From Anisakis pegreffii (taxonomy: Eukaryota; Nematoda; Chromadorea; Rhabditida; Anisakidae), in assembly GCA_035041965.1 (NCBI GenBank), contig JAPYMA010002197.1, positions 62,001-126,000 of the forward strand: a DNA stretch of 64,000 nt, in the 5' to 3' direction. The position numbers and the translations under genes were made by a program. Numbering within the stretch: position 1 is the stretch's first letter; each line of letters opens with the position of its first letter. Positions 24,301 to 34,414 of the stretch are shown piece by piece. The notes under the pieces were generated by a model. The model had not been told where the DNA came from and did not search any database. It was given only the letters and a program-made list of their open reading frames with translations.

Positions 24301-25443
24301 AAATTGAACATATAGGCAAAATTATACTAAAGAGAGAGTCTGGAAAAAAAATTTTTTGATGCAGGAAAGGAAATTTGTGCGCATACGAGCTGTGGAGAGA
24401 ACAAGCAATTATTTACGTCTCACTTTATGAATATTTAATGAAGAGAATGCTGACTGAAAACAGCTAATGAGCAGACGACGGCCGAATGCACATGATGCAG
24501 AATAGCAATTTTATCCATTCGACTAATGATCCTTCACCAAAAAAAAAACCAAAAACAAAAAAAAATTCGATAACACTGCAATGCTTAAAGTGCGTTGAAT
24601 CATCCATCCAAAATTATTCGTTCGTGAAACGGAAAGCGCAATGAAGTGATCACTGCTGAATTTTTTTTGTGATCATTTTCGTTTCGTTTAGCGTATTTTG
24701 TTTTTTTGTTTTTTTCTTGTTCTTCGGAGGTGATTGTTCGATGAAATCTCATTAGTAATCGCATTATAGGTTTCGCTCAGTCCTCATACAGTTGCAGTTG
24801 CAAGTGAAGTGGAAGAAATGAAACTTTGTTCACAGAATATTGAATGCGAGAAAAAAACATAAGTAGATTAACTCATGATTATTGTGGAGATATTATTTAC
24901 AACAGATGAATGAATGATCCATGCATGCTTCCCAGATGCGATGCGAGCGAGTCATATTTCAAGTAGATGGATGTGGATTACGTTCAAAAGCCGTCCGTGT
25001 ATTTTCTCATTGGTAAACATACTGGCGAAGAAAAAAAAAGAGTCTTGCAAACGATTGCAAGATTAACTTCATGCGATGACGAATGATGAATGAGTAGTGT
25101 TTTACTTTTGTTCAAAAGCTTTTAGTTGTCAGAATCGTGTTTCTTTAGAACAATTCTACGCTTCTGAACACATGAAAAATTGGATGAATTTAAGGATTCG
25201 AGGATGTTGGATCAGAAAAACGTTTAGAGCACACAATTAACTACGCAACGATGTTCAGCAGTATTACGGTGACAATGGGAAAATGCTCGAGCACTTAAAA
25301 TGATGGTATTAAGTGAATGCACAACAATAGCGAAATGAAATACTCAAAATTTCAATCGTGAAAACATTATTTGCGTGTAAACAAAACCGACCTTGTGAGC
25401 CCTGTAGTCGAGCCTTCTTGACTGAAACATTAACGGTTAACAT
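8582..25443 (-). CDS. unc-13: unc-13 / Munc13 long isoform, N-terminal 775 codons, 15 exons, 3' end outside window
   Basis: UNC-13/Munc13 is the presynaptic vesicle-priming factor that opens syntaxin at the active zone. Spliced exons (minus strand): 25443-25392, 16789-16690, 16246-16173, 15737-15570, 15468-15398, 15019-14983, 14088-13940, 13879-13675, 13218-13035, 12458-12267, 11982-11878, 11595-11539, 11336-11280, 10778-10116, 8792-8582. All junction phases agree and the total is 2325 nt. Residues 1 to about 130 are the C2A domain, with [21 protein letters not shown] and VDVRFELPF as in Munc13-1. Residues about 133-155 are the conserved helix after C2A. Residues 156-750 are a disordered, acidic, Ser/Gln/Pro-rich linker. 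The end, [15 protein letters not shown], aligns with the Munc13-1 calmodulin-binding segment. By family knowledge, C2A does not bind calcium but homodimerises and binds the RIM zinc finger. C1, C2B, MUN and C2C must lie left of the window. Identification is by recalled motif similarity; no database search was run. Confidence 0.93.
9176..9195. repeat. GTC/GAC triplet microsatellite
   Basis: Six GTC units in unc-13 intron 14, close to the CTG array. Confidence 0.95.
9346..9383. repeat. CTG/CAG triplet microsatellite
   Basis: About twelve CTG units with one ACT interruption, followed by a T- and TTG-rich tract. It lies in unc-13 intron 14. The leucine- or alanine-run open frames here are repeat artefacts. 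Confidence 0.97.
10116..10778 (-). CDS. unc-13: unc-13 exon 14 (663-nt low-complexity linker exon)
   Basis: Acceptor CCCACTTCAG, donor GTTTGT, phase 2 at both ends. It encodes residues 485-704. It contains a six-Gln run at 560-565, a basic QKRKSFGRR motif (possible basophilic-kinase site at Ser571, inference), proline runs [12 protein letters not shown] and [10 protein letters not shown], and a five-Gln run at 658-662. Gln codons are CAA/CAG mixtures. It is the largest exon seen and probably entirely disordered. Confidence 0.9.
11280..11336 (-). CDS. unc-13: unc-13 exon 13 (57-nt exon, boundary less certain)
   Basis: Acceptor GGTCGCAG, donor GTCGTA. It encodes [18 protein letters not shown] between split codons. 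The acceptor lacks a good pyrimidine tract, and the open frame extends upstream of it. Phase 2 at both ends fits, but exon 12 could also join exon 14 directly, so this exon may be optional. Confidence 0.55.
11539..11595 (-). CDS. unc-13: unc-13 exon 12 (57-nt exon)
   Basis: Strong acceptor TCTTTTTTTAG and donor GTGAGT. It encodes [18 protein letters not shown] flanked by split codons. Phase 2 at both ends makes it a potential cassette exon. Confidence 0.78.
11878..11982 (-). CDS. unc-13: unc-13 exon 11 (linker)
   Basis: Acceptor GATTTCAG, donor GTGAAC. It encodes residues 412-445 (starting [20 protein letters not shown] and ending Pro-rich). Length 105 nt, phase 2 at both ends. Confidence 0.83.
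12267..12458 (-). CDS. unc-13: unc-13 exon 10 (linker, repeat of exon 9 motif)
   Basis: Acceptor GAATTTCAG, donor GTTACT. It encodes residues 348-410, including a basic ARARRKRCK patch and [18 protein letters not shown] at 376-393. Its 192 nt with phase 2 at both ends can be skipped without changing the frame. Confidence 0.83.
13035..13218 (-). CDS. unc-13: unc-13 exon 9 (Ser/Tyr-rich linker)
   Basis: Acceptor ACTTTTTCAG, donor GTTCGA. It encodes residues 287-346 and contains [17 protein letters not shown] at 325-341, which recurs in diverged form in exon 10. Phases 1 in, 2 out (split codon AG|C). Confidence 0.85.
13400..13622 (-). repeat. Interspersed repeat family X, copy A (in unc-13 intron 8)
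   Basis: Read on the minus strand, this shares a long diverged alignment with 51638-51845. Shared blocks include GTTACAATAAT, TCAGAACTAA, TTCCCGA, a C-rich segment and a terminal CTAT-AGG. It contains a perfect 8-bp hairpin at 13435-13442/13449-13456. It starts about 50 bp downstream of the exon 8 donor and is clearly more C-rich than its surroundings. Confidence 0.75.
13675..13879 (-). CDS. unc-13: unc-13 exon 8 (acidic linker)
   Basis: Acceptor CCATTCAG. It encodes [19 protein letters not shown] onward and ends GANESIPY plus one base, with an acidic Tyr-rich tract ([18 protein letters not shown]). The donor GTTGGT is weak but gives the phase-1 exit that exon 9 requires. The hydrophobic plus-strand open frame over this exon is its antisense shadow. 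Confidence 0.8.
13940..14088 (-). CDS. unc-13: unc-13 exon 7 (linker)
   Basis: Acceptor TTTACAG, donor GTATGT. It encodes residues 169-217 (starting [20 protein letters not shown]). It resembles the Munc13-1 stretch containing SDYRSETSNSIPPPYY followed by NASVHQY; here it reads SDYTSDVS, then NSSVHQW. This extends the homology past C2A. Entry phase 1, exit phase 0. Confidence 0.85.
14428..14909 (+). repeat. Pair of 26-bp near-identical words
   Basis: TATGCTTATGCTTGACCAAC followed by ATTACA at 14428 recurs as TATGCTTACGCTTGACCAGC followed by ATTACA at 14884. Both copies lie in unc-13 intron 6. Confidence 0.85.
14983..15019 (-). CDS. unc-13: unc-13 exon 6 (37-nt microexon)
   Basis: Acceptor AATTTCAG, donor GTAAGT. 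It encodes [12 protein letters not shown] plus one base. Phases 0 in and 1 out fit its neighbours. It is too short to be recognised alone and is supported by phase, splice sites and position. Confidence 0.75.
15398..15468 (-). CDS. unc-13: unc-13 exon 5 (helix following C2A)
   Basis: Acceptor GGTTTCAG, donor GTAAGT. It encodes [19 protein letters not shown], then LIEVN. This corresponds to the EEEARYWAKKLEQLNAM helix of Munc13-1. Exit is in phase 0. Confidence 0.92.
15570..15737 (-). CDS. unc-13: unc-13 exon 4 (end of C2A)
   Basis: Acceptor CTTTTCAG, donor GTAGGA. It encodes residues 77-131, starting [20 protein letters not shown] and ending VDVRFELPF. The tail equals the LLDTRFELP end of the Munc13 C2A. 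Entry and exit phases are both 1. Confidence 0.94.
16173..16246 (-). CDS. unc-13: unc-13 exon 3 (C2A core)
   Basis: Acceptor TTTTCAG, donor GTTTGT. It completes Phe51 and encodes [17 protein letters not shown], then VLWDKLI. This aligns with the EINRLDLGLTVEVWNKG strand and loop of Munc13-1. Entry phase is 2 and exit phase is 1. Confidence 0.93.
16690..16789 (-). CDS. unc-13: unc-13 exon 2 (C2A core)
   Basis: Acceptor GAGTTTTAG, donor GTGAGT. It encodes residues 18-50, beginning [18 protein letters not shown], then [14 protein letters not shown]. This is a near-exact counterpart of the second and third C2A strands of Munc13 (YVTLKVQNVKSTTIAVRG, PSWEQDF). Entry phase is 1 and exit phase is 2. 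Confidence 0.93.
16790..25391 (-). other. unc-13 intron 1 (8.6 kb)
   Basis: This lies between the initiator exon and the second C2A exon. No coding exon was recognised on either strand. It contains the imperfect triplet-rich tract at 21540-21712, short A/T-runs and small hairpins. Enhancers or alternative promoters are possible but not visible. Confidence 0.7.
21540..21712. repeat. Imperfect ATT/GTT/GTC triplet-rich tract
   Basis: A long stretch dominated by degenerate trinucleotides (ATT, GTT, GTC, ACT) in unc-13 intron 1, consistent with an aged microsatellite. Confidence 0.75.
25392..25443 (-). CDS. unc-13: unc-13 exon 1 (start codon, residues 1-17)
   Basis: The exon encodes [17 protein letters not shown] plus the first base of codon 18. 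It matches the first beta strand of Munc13 C2A (Munc13-1 begins MSLLCVGVKKAKFDG). The phase-1 end fits exon 2 exactly. Upstream in-frame ATGs exist at 25497 and 25470. The ATG at 25443 was chosen because it aligns with the family's start. The donor GTCGGT is weak, so the exact boundary deserves RNA confirmation. Confidence 0.8.
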
Positions 25444-26942
25444 TGACTGTGAATCGCTTATTTCTATCATTTTCTCAATAGAAATTATTTCCAACAACGA
25501 ACACCCTCTTCAGATCCCCCAACCGAAAGCAGCAAAAATTATTCGACAGAATGTTGCGAAATGGTGAGGAGCGGTAGTTTCTGGTGCCGATGAGATGAGT
25601 TTGTTCGGATGATAAGAGAAGAGCGATTGAAGTTGATGATTGATAATGATGTTGCACACTTACTGGTAACACACAATAGCGACATCTTGCGGCGGCGATT
25701 TTAACGCCTCATAACATTTCTGAAACAACCAAGAAAGTTTGTATTCGTTTCGATCGCGTTCTCCGATGTGGTGGTTCGTTCGCTAGCTCGCTTGCTAGCT
25801 TGGATGGATGGACACTCGATGGATAGCAAACGCGTAATCGATGAATAACGATTCAATAATAATAACTTGCTCAGTCAATACGATCAATAATAATCAACAC
25901 GAGATTCAGCAGCAGCAGCAGTCCAAATACAACAGAACTGATTCAGAATCAGTCATCAAAAACATTCGCAGCCCATTAAATAATAGCAACAAGCAACACT
26001 GTTCGTTTCACAAAGCAGTCCAGTGAAATGGCTGTTCAACTCCTCTAGAATACGAGTTCTCATTAATCGGAGATTAAGACTTAGGAATTCACAAAGTGAA
26101 TGTGATTCATTAGGTGAGTAGTGACCAAATAGGAAAACAATTAGAGAGCGTAATTGAATAATGACGATTGTGACTGTTGATTGCTAGTGGGTGAAAAGTC
26201 CAACTAACTACACCACGCAAGTGTGTATCAATGACGTTGCCAGGGGGCACTTTGCATGATCATGATCAACGTAATTAAATCGGGGAGATGGCGTAGTGGC
26301 GTCGGCGGTTGGGAATCGCCGCAATAACACACGTCAAATGTCGACGGTGATATTAGAAAGTAGAGATTCTAGTCGATTCGAGAGTGGTGTGCATTCAGAG
26401 CGACGCGAATGCACAAAGTGGCAATAGTGATTGATGTGATAAATTCAGAGATTGCGTCACAAGTTCTTCATAAGTGGGTGCGAAATTGTTTTTTGAACAC
26501 CCTGAGGTAATAATTTTATGGGATTGACGAGTAAAGAGCTGAATGATTGAATAGTAATAATAGTAACAACGGCTGAAGTTGCCGGGACCTCTCTCGAATG
26601 AGACTGATTATGAATACTGATTATGAAGAAGAGGACAGCAGTAGTGATGACCAGACGAAGATCATGCACCAAAATAGTGATGATGAAAATAAAAAAATGT
26701 TTGGACTGGACAGAAGAAAACAATATGACACGTTTGTTATGGCTGATGTTGAGATGAAAGACGTCTGAGACGTTCAAGGATTCTAATGGATCTTGACGGA
26801 GGATTCAGAGACTGATGATGAAAACTGGCGTTGATGAATGTTTATAAATGGTGCCAACGAACACCTCAAAACTTCGAGGATGCTTCTTCTGGAAGCAGTA
26901 CACGTCGTGTATCCTCCTCGGAATATTTGTTTGCTTATGAAT

Positions 26943-26964
26943 GTGCGTGTGTGTGTGTGTGTGT
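26943..26964. repeat. (GT)n microsatellite
   Basis: About ten GT units with one GC interruption near the 5' end. Confidence 0.95.
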
Positions 26965-27819
26965 GACAAGCCAAACAATGTCGTTAGAGCCTAGCCGTAA
27001 GCATAAGCTTATAAAAGCAGCTAGTATTTCGGGAGGAGGCGCGTTGCGGCAGTTAGTTGTCTCGTTGAAAAACCACCGATGGATGGTGTACAGATGCATT
27101 GATAATGAAGTTCTGCAGTTATACATGAATGATTCACACTGAAAGACGACAGAGAGATCGAGATTGATGATAGATAAGACATGGTGGATGTTTGAGGTTT
27201 TCCGCTTTCCAGGGAAACAACCAAGCGAGAGAACCGAGGCAAGAGGCAGGAGGAGACCTTGCAGCTGCATCGTAGACACCACAAGAGATGTGGATATTGC
27301 AGCAAAGACAAGGATTAGCCAAGAGACAGCTTGCACGCAAAGGAATGAGAACGCAACGAACGAGAACGTTGATATTAGCTGAGAGAAGAAGCTATACGAG
27401 CTCATAGATGAAGCTGGCAGTTACGGCATTGCAAGGCAAAGTTCAGTTCAGTTGAGGTGAACTATACAGCGGTTCTGGTCAGCCGGAATGCTATTCAGCA
27501 AGGATATAAGGCTGAAGATAAACAGATCATCGAGAAATACGCCACTAGATATACTCGCATGGTGATAGACGAGTAGACGAAGATCAAAATAAATGCTGGC
27601 TGGACTTGTGCTAGAAGACGGAGAACAGTTATGGATAAGAGTGAAGTGGGACTCGGAGGATAAAAAATTTACAGAATATGAATACTGCTTAAGCAATATA
27701 TTACTGCTACGACCACACCATTACGTCATGTAGCATTTTGCTGAATGATGCTTGATGAGAATGAGTGATATTTCGTATCTATTTAGCCTTTTGGATGTTC
27801 GCATGCATAATTCGGTTTG

Positions 27820-27936
<117 letters not shown>

Positions 27937-30049
27937 GAAGAGATGGATCATGCTTAGATAGTAATCATGATGACAAGGATTTATTGCATGATGACGGAAT
28001 GAGCGGATACTTTTTGCGCATGCAATCACATGTACTGCTTACTTGGTTTGTCTTGGTTTACTCGTTATTCTTCACACTTCAAATTACTAGATATCCATCC
28101 ATCCTTCGGTTTTGAGTTAGTTTCAGCCGACTCGCTCAGTTCATGCATGCAACCAAGCTATCGTCGATAACTGCAGTTTTGCTGTGATGTATTTTGATTG
28201 TGGTATTTCTTTGCACTTTTCTATTTCGCATCATCGAAGGTCTTACAAAAACACGTTGAATTTCTTTCACATTTGCATTCAAAGAATATTCTGCTGGAAA
28301 AGCGTGAAGTACATGAAATTTAACGATAAGAGCTAGTCCGACGATGTCTAGTCGAGATGAACAGAGCGCAAGCAAACGCCCACAAAGCAGCAACTGGACG
28401 GTCGTAAAGTGTCATCATCGTCATCATGTATGTATCTCTGCAATCACCAATCAAACACAACAAAAACCACAACAACGACCATTCTCTTAATCCACTCACC
28501 ATTCAAGCCATTTTATTGCCTCTCTGAATTTTTCTTCTCTGAATTAATGGTTTTCTTCCAAAGTCTAATTTCATACATACATATAAACACACACTCTCTC
28601 GTTACAGTTACGGTATTATTTCCCACCCAAACAGCTATGATCATAATAATAATAATTCAGTTGTGATTCATGCATCCTCAAGCTTCATGCCCGACTGAAA
28701 AGTTGAAACGGGAGAACTTCTGATGAGAATATCCAATCTCCTTGATGAAGAGGTGAAAGGTGATAGAATACCAATTCATGAAAGTAATCTTCAGTACGAC
28801 TGATGAAAACATTTACAGATGATCTAAACCATGGGGTTCACGATGAAAATTCCAAGAGCAAGATTCCAGTCATATGTTCATGCAATCATACGAGGAAGGG
28901 GAGGTGTTCGTACATGCGATTTCTAAATCAACAGTCATCGACCTCTGATTAGGAGCTAGCTGGTTGGTATTGTGGATTAGGAGCAAGCAACTCAATATGC
29001 ATAATATGGGATCATCTTCCATCAAGTTGTTGTGAAATTCTATGCATAACATATGATAAGTAGCAGGCAGTAATTTATGTGTGATGACAAAAGCGTTAAG
29101 AAAACAACACGCGTTTTCGTATCGCTGCTTCTCAGTCCATATCACAAAATTCAGATAGGTTGTCGAAGTATGTCTTGAGATTAATTGGTCTCAATTAGAT
29201 TCCACACAGCAAACTGAACAACAACAAGGAAACAAGGTTGAACTCAAATTAATTTTTAATGAATGTTTAATTGTCAGTTACGAAGTCACATGCTTGGAGC
29301 TTGGAAAACAATGAAAACACGATGAATAACTTAAGTAGACAGTGACAGCATCTGCCTGATGTACTACTACTATTATACTACTACGTGTCTAATGGCAGTC
29401 ATGCGGATTCAAACGTCTCAAACGATGTACTTTGTGTTTAGCATTTGTGGGTTTAGCTGTTCCATTTCCGGCTCTACAATTCCTAAGGTCTTTTTGTGAA
29501 CATTTCTTCTTGTCTGATAGAATGCCACAAGGAAATGCATGAACAAATGATCACTCTTGCCCTATTCCCTGTTGAATGTGGATGTTTTAATCGGATTTAC
29601 TTGCGACACTCAATTATGATTGATGCACAAAGCTGATAAGACGGTTTAGATGCTGCCTAAGCAATTTTTTGCCCGATAACTGACTTCCTGTCAGATGGCA
29701 TCGATAGGCGTTAGCTGCGGAAGCAGCCTCATAAAAATTGTGAGGCGATGATCATAGATTGAGGCGGAACTGACTTTTCAACGCCAATTAGTGTTACGAG
29801 TGGAGAGTGACAGCGAAAAATGACTGAAAGCATAGAGCAGTTAAGAGAATTTTGATTCGCATCAGTTCATTTGGATTCGACGAGTCAGTCGCTCGAGAAC
29901 AGCGATGTGAACACTCAGGGCATCAGACTTCTAAGTGACGGTGTCAACAGTGCAATAAATTAGTATGCATTTATGCTAATGGAAATCCTATCTGGACTGA
30001 CAATCCAGCAAGGAGTAGCAGCAGCACTTCGAAAGCAATGCACAGTGGT

Positions 30050-30082
30050 GATCAGTGATAGATTAAAATCTGATCACTGATC
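30050..30082. repeat. Hairpin (inverted repeat)
   Basis: GATCAGTGAT pairs perfectly with ATCACTGATC at 30073-30082. The inner AGATT/AATCT extends the stem past a single bulged base, leaving a tiny loop. Confidence 0.85.
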
Positions 30083-33000
30083 TCCAGCCACTTAATCAAT
30101 TAAGCTGACTGACTAATTGCATTGAGCAGAAAAGTACTAATCGTAAGATAGTGAAAGATCATTGAGCAGTGATTCGTTCGTATATACTGCAATTGTCAAT
30201 GAAAGCGTGCAAGTTAATCAAGTAGATTTCTCGAATTCTTTTTTTGGGAAGTAGTTTCTTTCACTGTAAATGAAGCGCCAACAGAAGCAGAGAATGAAAC
30301 TGGAAAAGAGTTTTGAGAGAAACATAGAATGTTGATGCTTCAAAAGCTCATTAGTTGTTGCTGAACGAAGTCAGCTATCACGGGAATAGATTGATAATTG
30401 AATCAGTGATTGGCAAAGAGAAATTCCAATTGAAAGATTTCAAGAGAATGTTGCGTAATGAAGTTCAGAGTTCCGGGGTGAAAGAGGAGCACAGGTTTTG
30501 TGATATTCAAAGAGCAAAGGTTTCGTGTTCCGCCATATTCATTAAATCAACACTGCTATGAGACTGAATGCCAGTGCGACTGATCAAAAAAATCTCACAA
30601 TCAGCATTTTCTGATCTCATAAATGGGGACAGAAGGAAGGAAGGATAACGGATAAACGATAAATGGACATAATTGATCATTGTGAAGGTTAAAAAACAAA
30701 CAAAATCCCATTTCACTGATTGAAAATCGCTTCATGTAATCATACAAACGAAACGCACACGAAATTTGAGTGCCTTTCAATCAAAAATACGACGATTGAT
30801 TACAGTATCGAAAATTAGAGTGATAACCGACAGAAATATTGCGCCTTCAAGCAAGCAATCATACACCACCAATAAGATATTTATTTTATGTTTCTTGCTG
30901 CCCACACGCTTCTTGGTCAACCACACAAGCAGCAACAGCAACGGGGAAATAGGTGATCAAAATGATTACTTTCAAATGAATCGTTCGTTTCGCGTCGCAT
31001 CCATTTGTGCCACCAGAATTTTGAATTTTTAATCATTCCAACAATAAATCTCACAAATGGAACTCATTACAGCGCGTTTCGTTGATGGCTTCTAAGAACC
31101 TATAAATGGAGACTGCTTGATAAAGTCATTAAAATTGACATTCCATTATTGCCATTGACATTCCATCATAGCAAAATGGCAAAGTCACCGTCGCCATTCG
31201 GCTTGTGATTTGTTTTTGATTTTTAATGCGAAAACACTGAATTCTCTGTCCATTTAAAATATGAGCAAGTAAGTGCATGAAAGGAATTGGAATGTTGTTT
31301 GTTGAAATTTTAATTATTATCTATAGCTCATGGCAAGGATGCAAACACGCTCCAAAAATTTTCAATCGAGCATTTGTTTGTTGAGATGTTCGCTCATTAG
31401 CAAATGTGATATGGACGGATCCATACTGAATCCAACGCATAAATTATATTCTCAGTCATACACTCTGGACGGGACTGTGTTGAATTTCATCTACTTATCT
31501 ATTCATTTATGCATGTCTTAATGAGAGTCACAACGAGGATTAATATCAACGGCTACTGGTTCAGAGCCTTGCTAGCACAAAGTGAGACTAGAACTTTCAT
31601 AGTAGTTTGTTTCGAGTAAGATCTAGTGTAGTAGGTTCTAGCATTGATATGGAGAGATAATTTCATGAAGCATCGAAACGATATAGGTAAAAAGTTGAAT
31701 ACACAACGAAACAACAGGCATTGCGCATTGGTAACCCTTCACCATTTGCTCGACAGTATGAGCAATTAGAAAAGGTGATTCAAAATGATTTAAAGGAATT
31801 GTTAACGAATCCTCAGAACAGTTACTGGAAAATGTTGGAAATTTTGTTTGATTTAACGAAGTTATTTATACATGTTTATGGGTAGAAGCATAGTGGAATC
31901 GCTTTCCATCCTAGCACTTGAACACTTTCAAAAGACTGAACAAAAACAGAACAACTGAGTAATGATGTGAGACTGATGAATAATATCAGTGACATAAAAG
32001 CAAATTTCCTTTTTGAAGGAAATAATCCAGACTGCTAAGATTTAGAAGAGCTAGCTTGCAACCTGTCATTTCAGACCACGCCAACCAGTTCCGTCATTGT
32101 TTCCGTTGTTGAAATCGTCGATTTCGCTAGAAAACGAAAGCATAGCAGAAGTAGTCGTTCAAACATGCTTCGAGGCACATAAAGAAGCACATTCAAACAA
32201 AACATGCTTCGAGGAAACGATGAAAAGATGACGATGCGACAAGGTACTTGTGGAATGAAATGTGATATTAGGTGGATTCGAAACGGTCGTAGAGTGGTTC
32301 GGACGGCGAAATGATCCCATTAGCAACAGAGATTAGTCACTTGCATGAGAGTGATTTTGACCTTTTTATTTATGTATATAACTCAGCCGCAAATACAACT
32401 CGATCGAATACGAAGAGGAAATTATGCTGCTAACGTATTGAAACCAGTCATAAAACTTTGCTTGAATATTAGGGATATAATCAGTTTGAAGTTGATCAAA
32501 TTTTTGAGATAGAATTGATGAAGAGAATTAAGACTTAAGATCATCAGTGCCTACTTATAAGATCAGTGACGAAATATTTGCTGACAATCTCTGACAGATA
32601 CAGATTATGAAGTGACACTTTGGATGGTTATGAACGGATGTGAGCGCAACCAACCATAGTCGCTATTTTGGTCGAGATTGGCGACCTTTCGAGAAAGCAG
32701 CAAAAAGATGGAATTTGAAAATTCTTAATTTCGTGGCAAATGAGGAAGTTTTCTAACTTTACAGCGGCGATTTGAGGAGAATTTCGAACTATTTCTATTG
32801 AGTCGTGGGATGAAGAGTTAACCAACTTCGATGATGCACCTTCAGTTGATAAAACATTATCAACGAAAATATTCAAGCAAAGTTTCAGGAACCTGGAATT
32901 TACTACGAAGATCGATCAGTCGATAGAGCAAACTGAAAACTGGGGTTCGTTGTCACAATCAGCAAAAATGACTTCACGAATTTAGAATCATTATTCTTGA

Positions 33001-33587
33001 AACGGAGAAATGAGCAATATGACAATGAGCTGGCTGGCTAGGAATAAGGTGGAATGATTATGTGAAATATTATGTCTTCTTAAAAGGGAAAACATTCTCG
33101 ATAGACGCATTCTCAATATGACATTTTGAACGCGATGCACATCGATTTTATTCACGAGCAAAATGCATAAAAATATTTTTCTCCACTAAATCTATTGCTG
33201 CAATGATTTGCATACAATGACTCGCAATTTCGGCTCGACGTCACTGACTTCTTGTATGTCATCTATCTTAAAAGATTCATTCATTCATTTTTGTCCACTT
33301 TTCAAGCATTCACTCATGTTAGTTCTCAGATTTTGTCGCTCTTATCTTCTTCATCCGAACATATTTCTTCATCTGGAAGCACATTCCTTGTGACGTCGAC
33401 TTGAACGGATTACATGAACAAATCATCTGGATTACATGAAAGCATGAAATTTATGCATTCATTGCTTTCTGTTGAAAAAAAAAGATGCTTTATGAATCGA
33501 ACTTCGTCAAAATTATGCACTTGGTTCTTGGCATTTCGTCTTTTTCACCGAAAAAGACGAAATCACTTTCAAAATGTTCGATTTATG

Positions 33588-33606
33588 ATGCTGCTGCTGC
33601 TGCTGC
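33588..33606. repeat. CTG triplet microsatellite
   Basis: Six CTG units in non-coding sequence. A similar CAG run occurs at 44876-44893. Confidence 0.95.
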
Positions 33607-34390
33607 AAACATTTTCCAACTAAATCCATCGTAATCCACCATGGCCAGCAGCATCGATTTTGCAGTTGCAGGATGCATGTAGAGTGATCCGTATTTTGAT
33701 AGTGTATTATACAATAATCACAAGCAATTCAATCGAGTCTTTATTACAGCATACGGGAGAGAATTAAACTCAACACACTCTTGTATCAAGCAAACTTTCT
33801 GAAACAAGAAGGCACGAATCATAGATCCTTGAAATCAGCAGAGCACCTTTATCCATTGCCTTATAAAGTTGGATTATCCGTTAGTTGGTTTGCAAATCGT
33901 ACGCAGTGAAACTGCTAAGAAACAGAAATAATGTGCTCCAAATTTGTTAGTTTCGGACCTACCACCACACATTCGAGCTGAAGCAATCGAAACAATTGAA
34001 AATGAATGCAAACAAGAATATTAATAATGATCCATCGAAGCACTCAATTAGATTGATCTATTGGATCAAGCAGCCATTATAGTTCCACAAAAAATTGAGA
34101 ACCTCATTAATATGCCACAATATTAGCTGTCAGTTTCTTTGTTCGTTGATGGCCAATGGAAATTTTTCATTCTCGATTTTCAGTTATTTATCTGCGAGGC
34201 ATTAAGAGCGGAAGATAAATTTTTCGTGGAAAAAAAGGAACACTGGGAAGTTCAATTTGTTGGCTAATAATGAAGGGAATCGTCTTCGATGATTGATTTG
34301 TCTGAGCTTGTCAAGCGGATCAATAGAGAATAATAAGCTGCGAAAAAAGGATGGGATTTGTTGAACAACAGTGTTATAAATCATATTGAA

Positions 34391-34414
34391 TGATGGATGG
34401 ATGGATGGATGATG
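34391..34414. repeat. GATG tetranucleotide repeat
   Basis: Five GATG units. GGAT/GATG words are common throughout the window, for example near 25800. Confidence 0.9.

Noticed and set aside
26935..27405. Minus-strand 156-codon hydrophobic ORF
   Set aside because: It is the longest minus frame in the middle region but lies opposite a purine-rich stretch. It is biased to Leu/Ser/Phe, ends in a His-Thr run from the GT microsatellite, and shows no recognisable motif. Kept only as a possible chance ORF.
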